Positions 16,177-23,944 are shown, numbered from the stretch's first letter. The stretch is 39,876 nt of DNA from an uncultured Clostridia bacterium (GCA_944376195.1 CALWBW010000021.1:1-39876); one strand, 5' to 3'. Program-made: numbers and translations. The notes: generated from the letters alone by a model not told the origin.

Positions 16177-16918
16177 GAAAAAACTACAAAAATTTGCTGC
16201 CGTATTGCTGACGCTTGCCTTATGGCAAGCGGCGGCAATGGCGCTGAATCAAAAAATCTTGCTGGCCTCGCCTCTCTCCGTACTGGCGAGGCTTGCGGTT
16301 ATCTGGCAGGAACCGGATTTTTTGTCTTCTGTTTGGTTCAGTTTTATTAGAATTGTCGGGGGCTTCGGGCTTGCACTGGTGCTTGGCGTGCTTTTGGCGA
16401 TTTTGGCAGGGAAATTCCCGGTGTTGGAGATTTTTTTCTGGCCGGTGTTTACGGCGATCAAGTCCGTACCTGTCGCTTCCTTTATCATTATCAGCTTGAT
16501 CTGGCTGACATCGGCAGAACTCTCTATTTTCATTTCCTTTTTAATGGTTTTACCCATTGTCTATACCAATGTCTTGCAGGGAATTCGCAGTACGGATAAA
16601 AAAATGACGGAAATGGCGGATGTATTTCGTATTCCTTGGACGCACAGACTGGTTTATATCTGGTTGCCGCAAGTCCGTCCTTATTTGATTTCCGCGTGCA
16701 GCATGTCGTTGGGCCTCTCCTGGAAAGCGGGGATTGCGGCGGAGATTATTGGCATTCCGGATGGATCTATTGGAGAGATGCTCTATAATGCAAAGGCATA
16801 TTTAAACACGGTAGATCTGTTTGCCTGGACAGTCATTATTGTGGTCATCAGCATTGCGTTTGAAAAGCTCTTTCTTGCCCTTGTTCGGTATGGTTTCAGG
16901 AGGCTGGCACGCTTATGA
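16166..16918 (+). CDS. ABC transporter permease (SsuC/TauC-like)
   Basis: A membrane permease of about 250 residues from the BPD_transp_1 family, with six predicted hydrophobic segments. The cytoplasmic EAA-type coupling loop is MTEMADVFRIPWTHRLVYIWLP, followed by SLGLSWKAGIAAEIIGIPDGSIG, characteristic of sulfonate/nitrate/taurine importers. Possible starts are 16154 and 16166. The latter (MKDKKKLQKF) gives the usual short basic N-terminus and overlaps the binding-protein gene by 11 nt. It feeds imported substrate into the cell with the next gene's ATPase. The 4-nt overlap with that gene implies coupled translation. Confidence 0.9.
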   Translation: MKDKKKLQKFAAVLLTLALWQAAAMALNQKILLASPLSVLARLAVIWQEPDFLSSVWFSFIRIVGGFGLALVLGVLLAILAGKFPVLEIFFWPVFTAIKSVPVASFIIISLIWLTSAELSIFISFLMVLPIVYTNVLQGIRSTDKKMTEMADVFRIPWTHRLVYIWLPQVRPYLISACSMSLGLSWKAGIAAEIIGIPDGSIGEMLYNAKAYLNTVDLFAWTVIIVVISIAFEKLFLALVRYGFRRLARL

Positions 16919-17499
16919 GTGATCTTGTGATTCAGGGCCTGAATAAACGTTTTGGAGAAAAACGCGTATTGGAAGCGTATTCGGCAACTATACGAGCAGG
17001 ACGCGTCACCTGCGTGATGGGGCCTTCCGGATGTGGAAAGACGACGCTGCTGCATATTTTAATGGGGCTAGAACAGGCGGATAGCGGTACGATTACGGGA
17101 TTACCGGAGCGGATTTCTGCCGTTTTTCAGGAAGACCGTCTGTGTGAGGATTTTTCGGCGGTATCGAATATCCGCCTGGTTACCGGGAAAACGGTGTCGG
17201 AAGATGAAATCATGCAGTGTCTTTCTGCGTTTGGTCTTGCGGGAAGTGAACAGGTTCCTGTGCGGGAACTTTCCGGCGGGATGAAGCGGCGTGTTGCGAT
17301 CGCACGGGCGGTCTTGGCAGAAGGAGAACTGTTGATCTTGGACGAGCCTTTTAAAGGACTGGACGAGGTAACGCGAGAGGCAGTTGCCACGGAAATGAAA
17401 CGCCGCATCGCAGGACGTACGGTTTTAATGGTGACGCATGATCCGGCTGAGGCTGTTCTGATGGATGCGGACGTATTGGAAATGAGGATGATATCATGA
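16915..17499 (+). CDS. ABC transporter ATP-binding protein (SsuB-like, short)
   Basis: A 194-residue ABC ATPase, shorter than the usual 240-260 residues of SsuB/TauB because it ends soon after the H-loop and lacks the C-terminal extension. Walker A is GPSGCGKTT, the Q-loop is AVFQEDRLCEDFSA, the signature is LSGGMKRRVAIARAVL, Walker B is LLILDEPFKGLDE and the switch region is VTHDPAEAV. All catalytic motifs are intact, so the protein should be active. It overlaps both neighbours by 4 nt, within a tightly coupled operon ending in the radical SAM gene. Confidence 0.92.
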   Translation: MSDLVIQGLNKRFGEKRVLEAYSATIRAGRVTCVMGPSGCGKTTLLHILMGLEQADSGTITGLPERISAVFQEDRLCEDFSAVSNIRLVTGKTVSEDEIMQCLSAFGLAGSEQVPVRELSGGMKRRVAIARAVLAEGELLILDEPFKGLDEVTREAVATEMKRRIAGRTVLMVTHDPAEAVLMDADVLEMRMIS

Positions 17500-18467
17500 A
17501 AATCACAACAAAAGAAGAGGTATTGGAATTGTTGTCTCTGCCGTATGAGGAATTTGAGACAACTGTGATTCCGGAAGCAAAGCGGCTTTACCGGGAACAA
17601 AGGGGAGATGTACTGATTTCCAGTGCTATGCTGGGTTTTTCGAATATTTGCAAGAATCGTTGCCTGTATTGTGGAATGCGTGCCGGAAGTGCAGTGGAGC
17701 GGTATCGAATTTCTGTAGAAGACGTAGTTGCCGCCGCACATACAGCGCAAGAAATGGGATTTCGCCGGATGTTTTTAATCAGCGGAGAAGATCCTAAATA
17801 CGGTTATGAAAACCTGGTGCGCATGATTCGGGAGATTAAGGCACTGGGACTGCATCTCAGTCTTGCTTGCGGGGAGTTTTTCCCGGAGCAGTACGAGGAA
17901 TTTGCAGCGCTGGGTGTAGAGGAATATGTTTTAAAATTTGAAATGTCCGACCGCGAAACGTTTAATCGCCTGAATCCCTCGACTGATTTTGATAAAAGAA
18001 TGAAGAGCATTGAAGCGGTTAAAAAAAGCGGGATGAAGCTGGCTTCCGGTAATATTGTGGATTATCCGGGACATACGCTTTCCCAGCTGGCGGACGACAT
18101 TTTGCTGATGAAGGAGCTGGAAATCAGCTGGGCACCGGTGATCCCATATTTGCCGGCTAAAGGTACGCCGCTTGCAGAAGAGGGCGGCCGCGGAGACATT
18201 TTTTTGAATTTAAGGGAAATCGCGATCCTTCGTCTGATGATGCCGGAAGTAAATATCACCGCGCAGCAGCCCGGACGCGATTTGACAAAAGGATTGGCGG
18301 ACGACGAAGGCAATTTACTGGCTTTAAATGCCGGTGCCAATATGCTTTTTGCGGATTTTCTTCCTGATGCGTTGGTGGGGAATTTCAGTGTGATTGACAA
18401 CCGTGTGACATTGGGTTTAGATCATATTCGGGAAATGGCCGAACGTTCCGGAATGACATTGGTGTAA
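17496..18467 (+). CDS. HydE/PylB/BioB-like radical SAM enzyme
   Basis: A 323-residue radical SAM protein. The [4Fe-4S]-binding motif is CKNRCLYC (Cys52, Cys56, Cys59), in the context GFSNICKNRCLYCGMR typical of HydE, PylB and BioB. SGEDPKYGYENLVRMIREIK, KFEMSDRETFNRLNP and SGNIVDYPGHTLSQLADDILLMKEL follow the HydE pattern along a TIM barrel. A BATS-like C-terminal region follows (about 225-320). HydE helps assemble the [FeFe]-hydrogenase H-cluster and PylB makes methylornithine, but no hydF, hydG or pyl gene is visible here. Translational coupling to an ABC importer suggests that it acts on the imported compound. That is inference, and the substrate is unknown. True HydE cannot be excluded from this window alone. 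Confidence 0.85.
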   Translation: MKITTKEEVLELLSLPYEEFETTVIPEAKRLYREQRGDVLISSAMLGFSNICKNRCLYCGMRAGSAVERYRISVEDVVAAAHTAQEMGFRRMFLISGEDPKYGYENLVRMIREIKALGLHLSLACGEFFPEQYEEFAALGVEEYVLKFEMSDRETFNRLNPSTDFDKRMKSIEAVKKSGMKLASGNIVDYPGHTLSQLADDILLMKELEISWAPVIPYLPAKGTPLAEEGGRGDIFLNLREIAILRLMMPEVNITAQQPGRDLTKGLADDEGNLLALNAGANMLFADFLPDALVGNFSVIDNRVTLGLDHIREMAERSGMTLV

Positions 18468-18482
18468 ACGAGAAATAAAAGG

Positions 18483-18518
18483 AAGGCGCCACCGTTTTTT
18501 TGCGGCGGCGCCTTTTGC
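18483..18518. terminator. Bidirectional terminator
   Basis: AAGGCGCC-A-CCG pairs with CGG-C-GGCGCCTT around a T-rich loop, followed by TTTT on the plus strand. It separates the convergent radical SAM and HEPN genes. Confidence 0.85.
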
Positions 18519-18520
18519 TT

Positions 18521-18907
18521 TCAGACGTCAATACCCATTAAAAGTTCCAATACCTGTTCAGCAATCCGGCAACACTCTTCCGCATCTTCACGGTCTAGCG
18601 CCTCCGGTATGTCAGCCGGGTAGCGGGTTTCAATATAGAATTGGTTAACATAAGCACAGTCGTGCATGACTTTCTCCAGCGGAGCGCCCCGACGCAATGC
18701 TTCCCGGGAGAGAAAGACCAAGCTGTGTCCGTCATAAAGGCGCCCGGAGCGCTTTAACAACCAGCCCTTCAGTGCCTTTTCAATCGACTGCTGACAATGA
18801 AAAGCAGCCAAATCGTAAAGACCGCCTTCTTTCAGCAGGATACGAGCACCATCCAGGTCGTGCCTGGCTTTATCATACCAATCGCGATAGCGTTTGCTGT
18901 CAGCCAT
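18521..18907 (-). CDS. HEPN domain protein, putative toxin
   Basis: A 128-residue HEPN-domain protein (PF05168-like), all helical, beginning MADSKRYRDWYDKARHDLDGA and containing AAFHCQQSIEKALKGWLL. The HEPN RNase motif R-X4-H is present as RLYDGH (Arg56-His61). Paired HEPN/MNT genes act as toxin-antitoxin modules in which the HEPN protein is an RNase or translation inhibitor. The tyrosine found two residues after the histidine in HepT (RX4HXY), modified by MntA, is absent here (HSL), although a Tyr lies inside the motif. The start at 18907 overlaps the upstream MNT gene by 8 nt; a longer reading to 19021 is only frame overlap. HEPN proteins are not all toxic, so the role is probable rather than proven. 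Confidence 0.85.
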   Translation of the reverse strand: MADSKRYRDWYDKARHDLDGARILLKEGGLYDLAAFHCQQSIEKALKGWLLKRSGRLYDGHSLVFLSREALRRGAPLEKVMHDCAYVNQFYIETRYPADIPEALDREDAEECCRIAEQVLELLMGIDV

Positions 18908-19196
18908 AGAGGAGTACCCCCTCCCGGCGAATGACGTTTGCAAAGCTATGCTCGTCTTCCAGACAGCGCTCCCATTCTTCCGGTGTATAAAGAAGAAAAT
19001 CGATGGGAATAGCTGCATCAACTTGAAAATAAAGTTCTGTCAAAAGACGGCGTTTGTGCGAGGTACGCGCAACAATGCATAAGTCAATATCACTTTCCGG
19101 ACGAGCGGTTCCCTTGGCCTGTGATCCAAATAAATAAATAAAAGTAGGGTCTGCAATTGCCACAATCTGATCACGAATATAATCTAATTCTTCCAT
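18900..19196 (-). CDS. Minimal nucleotidyltransferase (MNT), putative antitoxin
   Basis: A 98-residue minimal nucleotidyltransferase of the pol-beta superfamily. The catalytic signature GSQAKGTARPESDIDL shows GS (residues 24-25) and the two metal-binding aspartates D36 and D38, an intact GSX10DXD pattern. In characterised pairs such as HepT/MntA, the MNT protein inactivates the HEPN partner by adding AMP. The gene is upstream of and overlaps the HEPN gene, the usual antitoxin-first order. The only ribosome-site candidate is the run of nine Gs at 19205-19213, eight bases before the ATG. That run is a possible slippage site. Confidence 0.88.
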   Translation of the reverse strand: MEELDYIRDQIVAIADPTFIYLFGSQAKGTARPESDIDLCIVARTSHKRRLLTELYFQVDAAIPIDFLLYTPEEWERCLEDEHSFANVIRREGVLLYG

Positions 19197-19204
19197 AGCG
19201 GCGT

Positions 19205-19213
19205 CCCCCCCCC
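19205..19213 (-). repeat. G9 homopolymer at the MNT ribosome binding site
   Basis: Nine consecutive Cs on the plus strand, read as Gs in the mRNA, lie between the predicted transcription start (about 19217) and ATG 19196. The tract is in the position of the Shine-Dalgarno sequence, with 8 nt to the start codon. Replication slippage would change its length and spacing. Confidence 0.75.
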
Positions 19214-19223
19214 TTTTGCCCCT

Positions 19224-19252
19224 ATTATAACCGGAAACGAAAAAAAATACAA
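19224..19252 (-). promoter_or_regulatory. Promoter of the MNT-HEPN operon
   Basis: On the minus strand TTGTAT (19252-19247), a 17-bp spacer and TATAAT (19229-19224). The predicted start is near 19217, only about 4 nt before the G9 tract. Confidence 0.65.
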
Positions 19253-19258
19253 GGAGGA

Positions 19259-19287
19259 TTGTGATGTTTGGGAAAACGTGCTATAGT
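19259..19287 (+). promoter_or_regulatory. Promoter of the MBL-fold hydrolase gene
   Basis: TTGTGA (19259-19264), a 17-bp spacer and TATAGT (19282-19287), diverging from the MNT-HEPN promoter. It leaves a leader of about 70 nt. Confidence 0.6.
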
Positions 19288-19362
19288 AAAATAAAATGTC
19301 CTATACAAATCTAGTTTCGTAGTCTTTGAAAGACTCAGAAAAAGAGAAAGCGGGGGAGAGAG

Positions 19363-20157
19363 ATGGTGTTTCCTTATTGGGAGGCCAAGGTAAAGCCATT
19401 TCGTGTGATTGGGAATCTGTATTTCGTGGGATCCTTTGAGGGATCGTCGCATATGTTTGATACCGGAGACGGGCTTTTGCTGATTGATACGGGTTATCCA
19501 CAGACTTTATATCGGTTGATCGAAAATGTGCGAGCTTTGGGATTTGATCCCTACGATATCCGCCATATTGTCCACTCCCATGGGCATTATGATCACTGTG
19601 GCGGTACGCGTGCTCTGGCGGAGCTGACAGGTGCGACGACCTATCTCGGCGCGGGAGATCGTGAATATGCCAATGGGACCTTGGATTTGACGTGGGCGAA
19701 GGAACTGGGATTTTATCAATACATCGAGCCTTTTGAGCCGGATGTCCTGTTATACGACGGAGACAGCCTGACAGTTGGCAATACAACGCTTGAATTTGTT
19801 GCAACTCCAGGTCATACGCCGGGTACCATGTCGATATTTTTTGATGTGACGGAAGATGACGTGACGTATCGCGCCGGGACATTTGGTGGAGCAGGGACCA
19901 ATTCCTTGACAAGGGCGTTTTTGGATGCATATGGACTGCCGTTATCCTATCGCGAGGATTTTTTAAACAGCATTGAAAAGGTATATCGCGAACCGGTGGA
20001 CGTCTTTATCGGGAATCACTTTTGGAACAATCACGCGGAGGAAAAGATAAAACATTTAGGCAAAACTCCCAATCCGTTTATCGTGCCGGGGGAATGGCAG
20101 GCATTTCTGGATGACGTCCGGAAAGAGGCACTGGAACTATTCCGGCAGGATCCATAA
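19363..20157 (+). CDS. Metallo-beta-lactamase-fold hydrolase
   Basis: A 264-residue MBL-fold protein with the metal-binding motif HSHGHYDHCGG (HxHxDH). GLLLIDTGYPQ precedes it, ATPGHTPGTMSIFFD carries the third-strand histidine, and GNHFWNNH is a probable final metal ligand near the C-terminus. The arrangement resembles subclass B3-like hydrolases. No signal peptide is visible, so it is probably cytoplasmic and not a secreted beta-lactamase. The natural substrate is not deducible. It is a single-gene transcript, with GGGGGAGAGAG before the ATG, its own divergent promoter and a strong terminator just after the stop. Confidence 0.88.
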   Translation: MVFPYWEAKVKPFRVIGNLYFVGSFEGSSHMFDTGDGLLLIDTGYPQTLYRLIENVRALGFDPYDIRHIVHSHGHYDHCGGTRALAELTGATTYLGAGDREYANGTLDLTWAKELGFYQYIEPFEPDVLLYDGDSLTVGNTTLEFVATPGHTPGTMSIFFDVTEDDVTYRAGTFGGAGTNSLTRAFLDAYGLPLSYREDFLNSIEKVYREPVDVFIGNHFWNNHAEEKIKHLGKTPNPFIVPGEWQAFLDDVRKEALELFRQDP

Positions 20158-20159
20158 AA

Positions 20160-20193
20160 AAAGCGAGAGGTTTTCGAAACCTCTCGCTTTCTT
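20160..20193. terminator. Bidirectional terminator
   Basis: AAAGCGAGAGGTTT and AAACCTCTCGCTTT form a perfect 14-bp stem around TCG, with A-tract before and T-rich sequence after. It ends both the MBL gene (+) and the oad operon (-). Confidence 0.93.
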
Positions 20194-20200
20194 ATTAAAG

Positions 20201-21385
20201 TTAGCTAAACAAGGCAAGTAAGAAACCTGCCGCGACAGCAGAACCAATAACGCCGGCAACGTTCGGACCCATAGCGTGCATGAGCAGGAAGTTCGAAGGA
20301 TTAGCCTTCTGGCCCTCTACCTGCGATACACGGGCGGCCATTGGAACGGCGGAAACACCAGCAGAACCAATAAGCGGGTTGATCTTTCCTCCGGTGAATT
20401 TGTACATAATCTTGCCCAGTAAGACACCTCCTACTGTGGAGAAACAGAAGGCCAAGAGACCCAGCGCAACGATTTTCAAAGTGTCAAGCGTCAGGAAGCG
20501 GCTCGCAACGGTCGTTGCACCAACGCTGGTGCTCAGGAAGATCGTAACAATGTTCATCAAGGCGTTCTGTGCAGTATCGGACAGACGATCCACAACACCG
20601 CATTCACGGAAGAGATTACCAAGCATCAGACAACCGATCAGAGGTGCCGTGTCTGGAAGCAGAAGAATACAGAAAATTGAAACGACAATCGGGAATACGA
20701 TTTTTTCCGTCTTGGAAACCGGACGAAGCTGCTCCATCTTGGTTTCGCGCTCTTTCTTGGTGGTAAGCGCCCGCATAATCGGCGGCTGAATCAACGGGAT
20801 CAGCGCCATGTAGGAGTAGGCAGCAATTGCAATGGCTCCCAAAAGATGTGGCGCCAAACGTGTGGTCAGGAAGATGGCGGTAGGACCATCCGCGCCGCCG
20901 ATAATGCCGATAGAGGCAGCTTCCGGACCCGTGAAGCCCAAAACAACTGCAAGGATAAACGCACAGTAAACACCAAGCTGCGCGGCAGAACCAAGCAGTA
21001 AGCTCTTTGGATTGGACAGCAGAGGACCAAAGTCCGTCATGGCGCCAACGCCCAGGAAAATCAGAGACGGATAAACGCCGGCCTTAACGCCGATATAGAG
21101 AATATCAAGCAGACCGCCGTCGCGCAGGACGTCTCCATAGTCCTTTGTTCCATCAATAATACCATCCCAAAGCTCCGGATGGTATAACCCAGCTCCGGGG
21201 AGGTTTGTCAGAAGAGTACCAAAAGCAATACCTACCAGCAGCAGCGGCTCAAACTTCTTTACAATACCAAGATAAAGAAGTACACACGCAACTACAATCA
21301 TAACCAGTGAACGCCAATCGGTCAATAATGCGGAAAAACCGGAATCAATCCACAGACTGTTTAGAATATCAACTACGGAAGTCAT
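20201..21385 (-). CDS. oadB: Na+-translocating decarboxylase beta subunit
   Basis: A 394-residue polytopic membrane protein of the OadB/GcdB/MmdB family, which takes CO2 off carboxybiotin and couples this to Na+ export. The conserved [15 protein letters not shown] segment carries the essential aspartate of the Na+ path (D203 in Klebsiella OadB). [16 protein letters not shown] and [23 protein letters not shown] near the C-terminus are also diagnostic. It is the last gene of the operon oadA-oadG-biotin carrier-oadB. The sequence alone does not separate oxaloacetate, methylmalonyl-CoA and glutaconyl-CoA pumps. The linked OadA-type alpha subunit makes oxaloacetate the best guess. Confidence 0.95.
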   Translation of the reverse strand: MTSVVDILNSLWIDSGFSALLTDWRSLVMIVVACVLLYLGIVKKFEPLLLVGIAFGTLLTNLPGAGLYHPELWDGIIDGTKDYGDVLRDGGLLDILYIGVKAGVYPSLIFLGVGAMTDFGPLLSNPKSLLLGSAAQLGVYCAFILAVVLGFTGPEAASIGIIGGADGPTAIFLTTRLAPHLLGAIAIAAYSYMALIPLIQPPIMRALTTKKERETKMEQLRPVSKTEKIVFPIVVSIFCILLLPDTAPLIGCLMLGNLFRECGVVDRLSDTAQNALMNIVTIFLSTSVGATTVASRFLTLDTLKIVALGLLAFCFSTVGGVLLGKIMYKFTGGKINPLIGSAGVSAVPMAARVSQVEGQKANPSNFLLMHAMGPNVAGVIGSAVAAGFLLALFS

Positions 21386-21397
21386 TTGACGCCTCCC

Positions 21398-21862
21398 TTA
21401 GCCGAGAACGACAAGAGTTGCGCCGGTATCAACGGTTGCGCCCTTGGACGTTACAATCTGATTGACAACACCGTCACGGGGAGCCACGATTTCATTTTCC
21501 ATCTTCATGGCTTCAAGAATGACCAGAATTTGACCGGCCTTTACTGCTTCACCCTGAGAAACACGGATGTCAAGAATATTACCGGGCATCGGGGAAGTGA
21601 CGGGCTCGCCTGCGCCGACGGCAACAGGTGCAGGCGCAGGTGCGGGAGCCGGTGCCGGTGCAGGTGCAGCGGCAGGAGCAGCCGCCGGTGCTGCGACAGG
21701 TGCAGGTGCAGCCGCAGGAGCAGCCGCCGGTGCTGCGACAGGTGCAGGTGCAGCCGCAACAGGCGCAGGTGCATAAGCTTCGTATTCATCAACAAGCATG
21801 GCCTGACCGGCCTCAACTTCTACCTCATAGGTCCTTCCGTTTAAGGTAACTTTATATTTCAT
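21398..21862 (-). CDS. Biotin carboxyl carrier (decarboxylase gamma-type subunit)
   Basis: A 154-residue carrier protein. A short N-terminal segment (MKYKVTLNGRTYEVEVEAG) is followed by a long flexible Ala/Pro linker (about 30-82) and a C-terminal biotinyl domain (about 85-154). The biotin-accepting Lys120 lies in EAMKMEN. The carrier shuttles carboxybiotin from the soluble alpha subunit to the membrane beta subunit. In Klebsiella the biotin domain is fused to OadA; here it is separate, as in Clostridial and Veillonella-type pumps. The linker DNA contains 42-bp tandem repeats. AAGGAGG inside the end of oadG is its ribosome site. Confidence 0.95.
   Translation of the reverse strand: MKYKVTLNGRTYEVEVEAGQAMLVDEYEAYAPAPVAAAPAPVAAPAAAPAAAPAPVAAPAAAPAAAPAPAPAPAPAPAPVAVGAGEPVTSPMPGNILDIRVSQGEAVKAGQILVILEAMKMENEIVAPRDGVVNQIVTSKGATVDTGATLVVLG
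21657..21740 (-). repeat. 42-bp tandem repeat in the carrier linker
   Basis: Two copies of a 42-bp unit (21657-21698 and 21699-21740) differ at one base, and about 14 bp of a third follows. Each adds 14 residues of Ala/Pro linker in frame. The near-identity suggests recent duplication or length variation. Confidence 0.85.
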
Positions 21863-21863
21863 C

Positions 21864-22214
21864 TTACTTTACCTCCTTAATGGACTTAAAACGCAGCTCG
21901 TTTAGCGGCTTTTTCAAAGAATCAGCAACAATTGCCATGATCATAGCGGCGGTCTTGTCGGGCACGTCAAACAGTTTGACTTCTCCGGCGGAGCCCGGCG
22001 CTACGGCTTTAGCCGGCGCGGGAGCTGCAACAGGAGCAGGAGCGGCAGACACACTCGTGGGAGCTTCCGATTTTCTTCCTTTGTTCATCAGGGCACTTTG
22101 AATTTTAATAATTACCATCAAAAGGATCAGCGCGGCAAAGACAATCGCCAGGCCCAAAATAGAATAACCAAGCGCTTCTAAAACCGTGATATCCGATTTC
22201 AAAACGAAGAACAT
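21864..22214 (-). CDS. oadG: OadG-family membrane subunit of the decarboxylase
   Basis: A 116-residue protein with one N-terminal membrane helix (about 12-36, ALGYSILGLAIVFAALILLMVI). An Ala/Pro-rich linker and a C-terminal amphipathic region (AAMIMAIVADSLKKPLNEL) follow. This is the usual plan of OadG/MmdD (PF04277), which holds the carboxyltransferase and membrane subunits together. GGGAGG precedes ATG 22214. It lies 12 bp after oadA and 1 bp from the biotin carrier gene. Identification rests on organisation and position more than on strongly conserved residues. Confidence 0.88.
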   Translation of the reverse strand: MFFVLKSDITVLEALGYSILGLAIVFAALILLMVIIKIQSALMNKGRKSEAPTSVSAAPAPVAAPAPAKAVAPGSAGEVKLFDVPDKTAAMIMAIVADSLKKPLNELRFKSIKEVK

Positions 22215-22226
22215 AGCGTACCTCCC

Positions 22227-23606
22227 TTAGGCTTCCACGATGGTATACTTTGCAACGTTTTCTTCCTTTTCGCGGCGTGCTTCAAAGAATTTCTCTGCGA
22301 CCTGGGGGAATGCAATGTAAGAGAGCACATCCTCATCGCACTTTGCAATATCACCGAGTTTGGCTTTTGTCTTCTCAAATTCCGGTTCAAGCAGATCGGC
22401 ATAACGGCAGGTGATGGGCTTCTCGTCTCCAAGGACTTTCTTCTGCAGTTCTGGGTTGACTTTTCCAGGTGCCTTGCCGTATTCGCCGTGCAAATATGCC
22501 TTTACTTCCTTCGAAACGTTCTTGTAACGTTCGCCGGTCAGGACATTGGTAGCAGCCTGAACGCCAACCATCTGGCTCATCGGCGTAACAAGAGGCGGAT
22601 ACCCCAGATCCTCACGGACCTTCGGCGTCTCAATCAGTGCTTCATCAAGGCGGTCAAGCGCATTCATAGCTTCGAGCTGTGCCATCAGGTTGGAAAGCAT
22701 ACCGCCCGGAACCTTGTAGGTCAAGGCGTCGGTGTCCGTTGCCATAGCTTTCGGCTTCAAAAGACCGGAAGCCAGATATTCATCACGGATGGGTTTAAAG
22801 AAATCGTTGACTTCCTTCAATACCTTACGGTTAATGGGGATCTGATAGCCCATCTGCTCAAGCGCGTCGTAGACGGTCTCGGTCGCCGGCTGAGAAGTAC
22901 CGCCGGAGAAACAGGAAGTTGCCGTATCAATGATGTCGCAGCCCGCTTCCACAGCCTTGATGACGCTCATAAACGCCATACCGGTGGTGCAGTGCGTGTG
23001 CAGGATCAAAGGCATGTCCGGAAGCGCGTTTTTAATGGCGCTGACCAGGTCATAGGTTTCCTTCGGCGTGATAACACCGGCCATATCCTTAATGCAGATC
23101 GTCTGGCAGCCCATTTCCTTCATTTCTTTACAAAGCTTGACGTAATTCTCAAGCGTATGAACCGGGCTGGTGGTATAGGAAATGGCACCGGACGCAATGG
23201 CGCCGGATTTCAGGGTTTGATCGACCGCCACCTGAATGTTGCGCAGGTCGTTCAAGGCGTCGAAAATACGGATAATGTCAATTCCGTTTTTGACGGAGAG
23301 CTCCACAAACTTGCGTACGACATCGTCAGGATAGTGCTTGTAACCGAGGAGATTTTGACCACGCAGTAGCATCTGCAACTTCGTGTTCGGGCAAGCTGCG
23401 CGAATGGTGCGCAGACGCTCCCACGGATCCTCGTTCAGGTAACGCAGGCAGGAATCAAACGTAGCGCCGCCCCAGCATTCCAGAGAATAATAGCCGGCCT
23501 TGTCAAGAACCGGAAGAATTTCACGGAACTTCTCGATGGGCATACGGGTCGCAATAAGAGACTGGTTTGCATCTCTTAATACGGTCTCGGTGAAATTGAC
23601 CTTCAT
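22227..23606 (-). CDS. oadA: Oxaloacetate decarboxylase alpha (carboxyltransferase) subunit
   Basis: A 459-residue soluble carboxyltransferase, homologous to OadA and pyruvate carboxylase subunit B, without the fused biotinyl domain of Klebsiella OadA. Motifs include TETVLRDANQSLIATRM, YSLECWGGATFDSCLRYLNE, NDLRNIQVAVD and CIKDMAGVITP (with the biotin-contacting Lys). LILHTHCTTGMAFM provides metal-binding histidines, and KVPGGMLSNL lies further on. The PYC/OADA conserved region occupies about 310-430. It transfers the carboxyl group of oxaloacetate to biotin on the separate carrier. AAAGGAGG precedes ATG 23606. Together with the other three genes it gives a decarboxylation-driven Na+ pump, useful for fermentative energy conservation. 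Confidence 0.95.
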   Translation of the reverse strand: MKVNFTETVLRDANQSLIATRMPIEKFREILPVLDKAGYYSLECWGGATFDSCLRYLNEDPWERLRTIRAACPNTKLQMLLRGQNLLGYKHYPDDVVRKFVELSVKNGIDIIRIFDALNDLRNIQVAVDQTLKSGAIASGAISYTTSPVHTLENYVKLCKEMKEMGCQTICIKDMAGVITPKETYDLVSAIKNALPDMPLILHTHCTTGMAFMSVIKAVEAGCDIIDTATSCFSGGTSQPATETVYDALEQMGYQIPINRKVLKEVNDFFKPIRDEYLASGLLKPKAMATDTDALTYKVPGGMLSNLMAQLEAMNALDRLDEALIETPKVREDLGYPPLVTPMSQMVGVQAATNVLTGERYKNVSKEVKAYLHGEYGKAPGKVNPELQKKVLGDEKPITCRYADLLEPEFEKTKAKLGDIAKCDEDVLSYIAFPQVAEKFFEARREKEENVAKYTIVEA

Positions 23607-23673
23607 GTATAATATTCCTCCTTTTGGGATGAGAGTTATCCCTCACTACCCCATATTAACATATTCAAAAGTA

Positions 23674-23702
23674 ATTATACAAAAATCGAGCAGTCTTGCC
23701 TA
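23674..23702 (-). promoter_or_regulatory. Promoter of the oad operon
   Basis: On the minus strand TAGGCA (23702-23697), a 17-bp spacer and consensus TATAAT (23679-23674). The leader to oadA is about 60 nt. Confidence 0.62.
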
Positions 23703-23892
23703 TGGTAAATTGAGAAAAAATTCGCAAAGAAGCGGGAATTTTTTCTGCAATTTAAACAATGCCTAGAAAAGTGTACAGGAAACGGGCGTATGGCAACTGT
23801 TTTAAAGCATTTTTGCCAAACAACTTTCTAAAAAATGGAATAAAAATATTTGGGATCATATAGAACAATTGAGTGAAACGGTAAAAACGCGG
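23703..23892. other. Intergenic, no gene seen
   Basis: AT-rich spacer between the oad promoter and the ThuA-gene terminator. It contains one small inverted repeat, AAAAATTC/GAATTTTT near 23713-23742. No ORF or known RNA was recognised. Confidence 0.35.
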
Positions 23893-23931
23893 AAAAAACT
23901 GCGGAAGTCCGGCAAGAGGACTTTCCGCAGT
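23893..23931 (-). terminator. Terminator of the CPBP-ThuA transcript
   Basis: On the minus strand ACTGCGGAAAGTCC pairs with GGACTTCCGCAGT (one bulge) and is followed by six Ts. It lies just beyond the ThuA gene stop. Confidence 0.88.
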
Positions 23932-23944
23932 ATAAAATTTTTAA

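Noticed and set aside
19264..19314. Short 16-codon frame with AAGGAGG upstream between the MNT and MBL genes.
   Set aside because: It coincides with the TTGTGA-17-TATAGT promoter, and the AAGGAGG lies upstream of the predicted transcription start, so it would not be in the mRNA.
21567..21849. Plus-strand Ala/Gly- and Gln-rich open frames through the biotin carrier gene.
   Set aside because: They are mirror readings of the repetitive Ala/Pro linker and have no ribosome site or family resemblance.
23713..23742. AAAAATTC/GAATTTTT inverted repeat resembling a terminator.
   Set aside because: It is almost entirely A-T paired, and no gene ends toward it on either strand.
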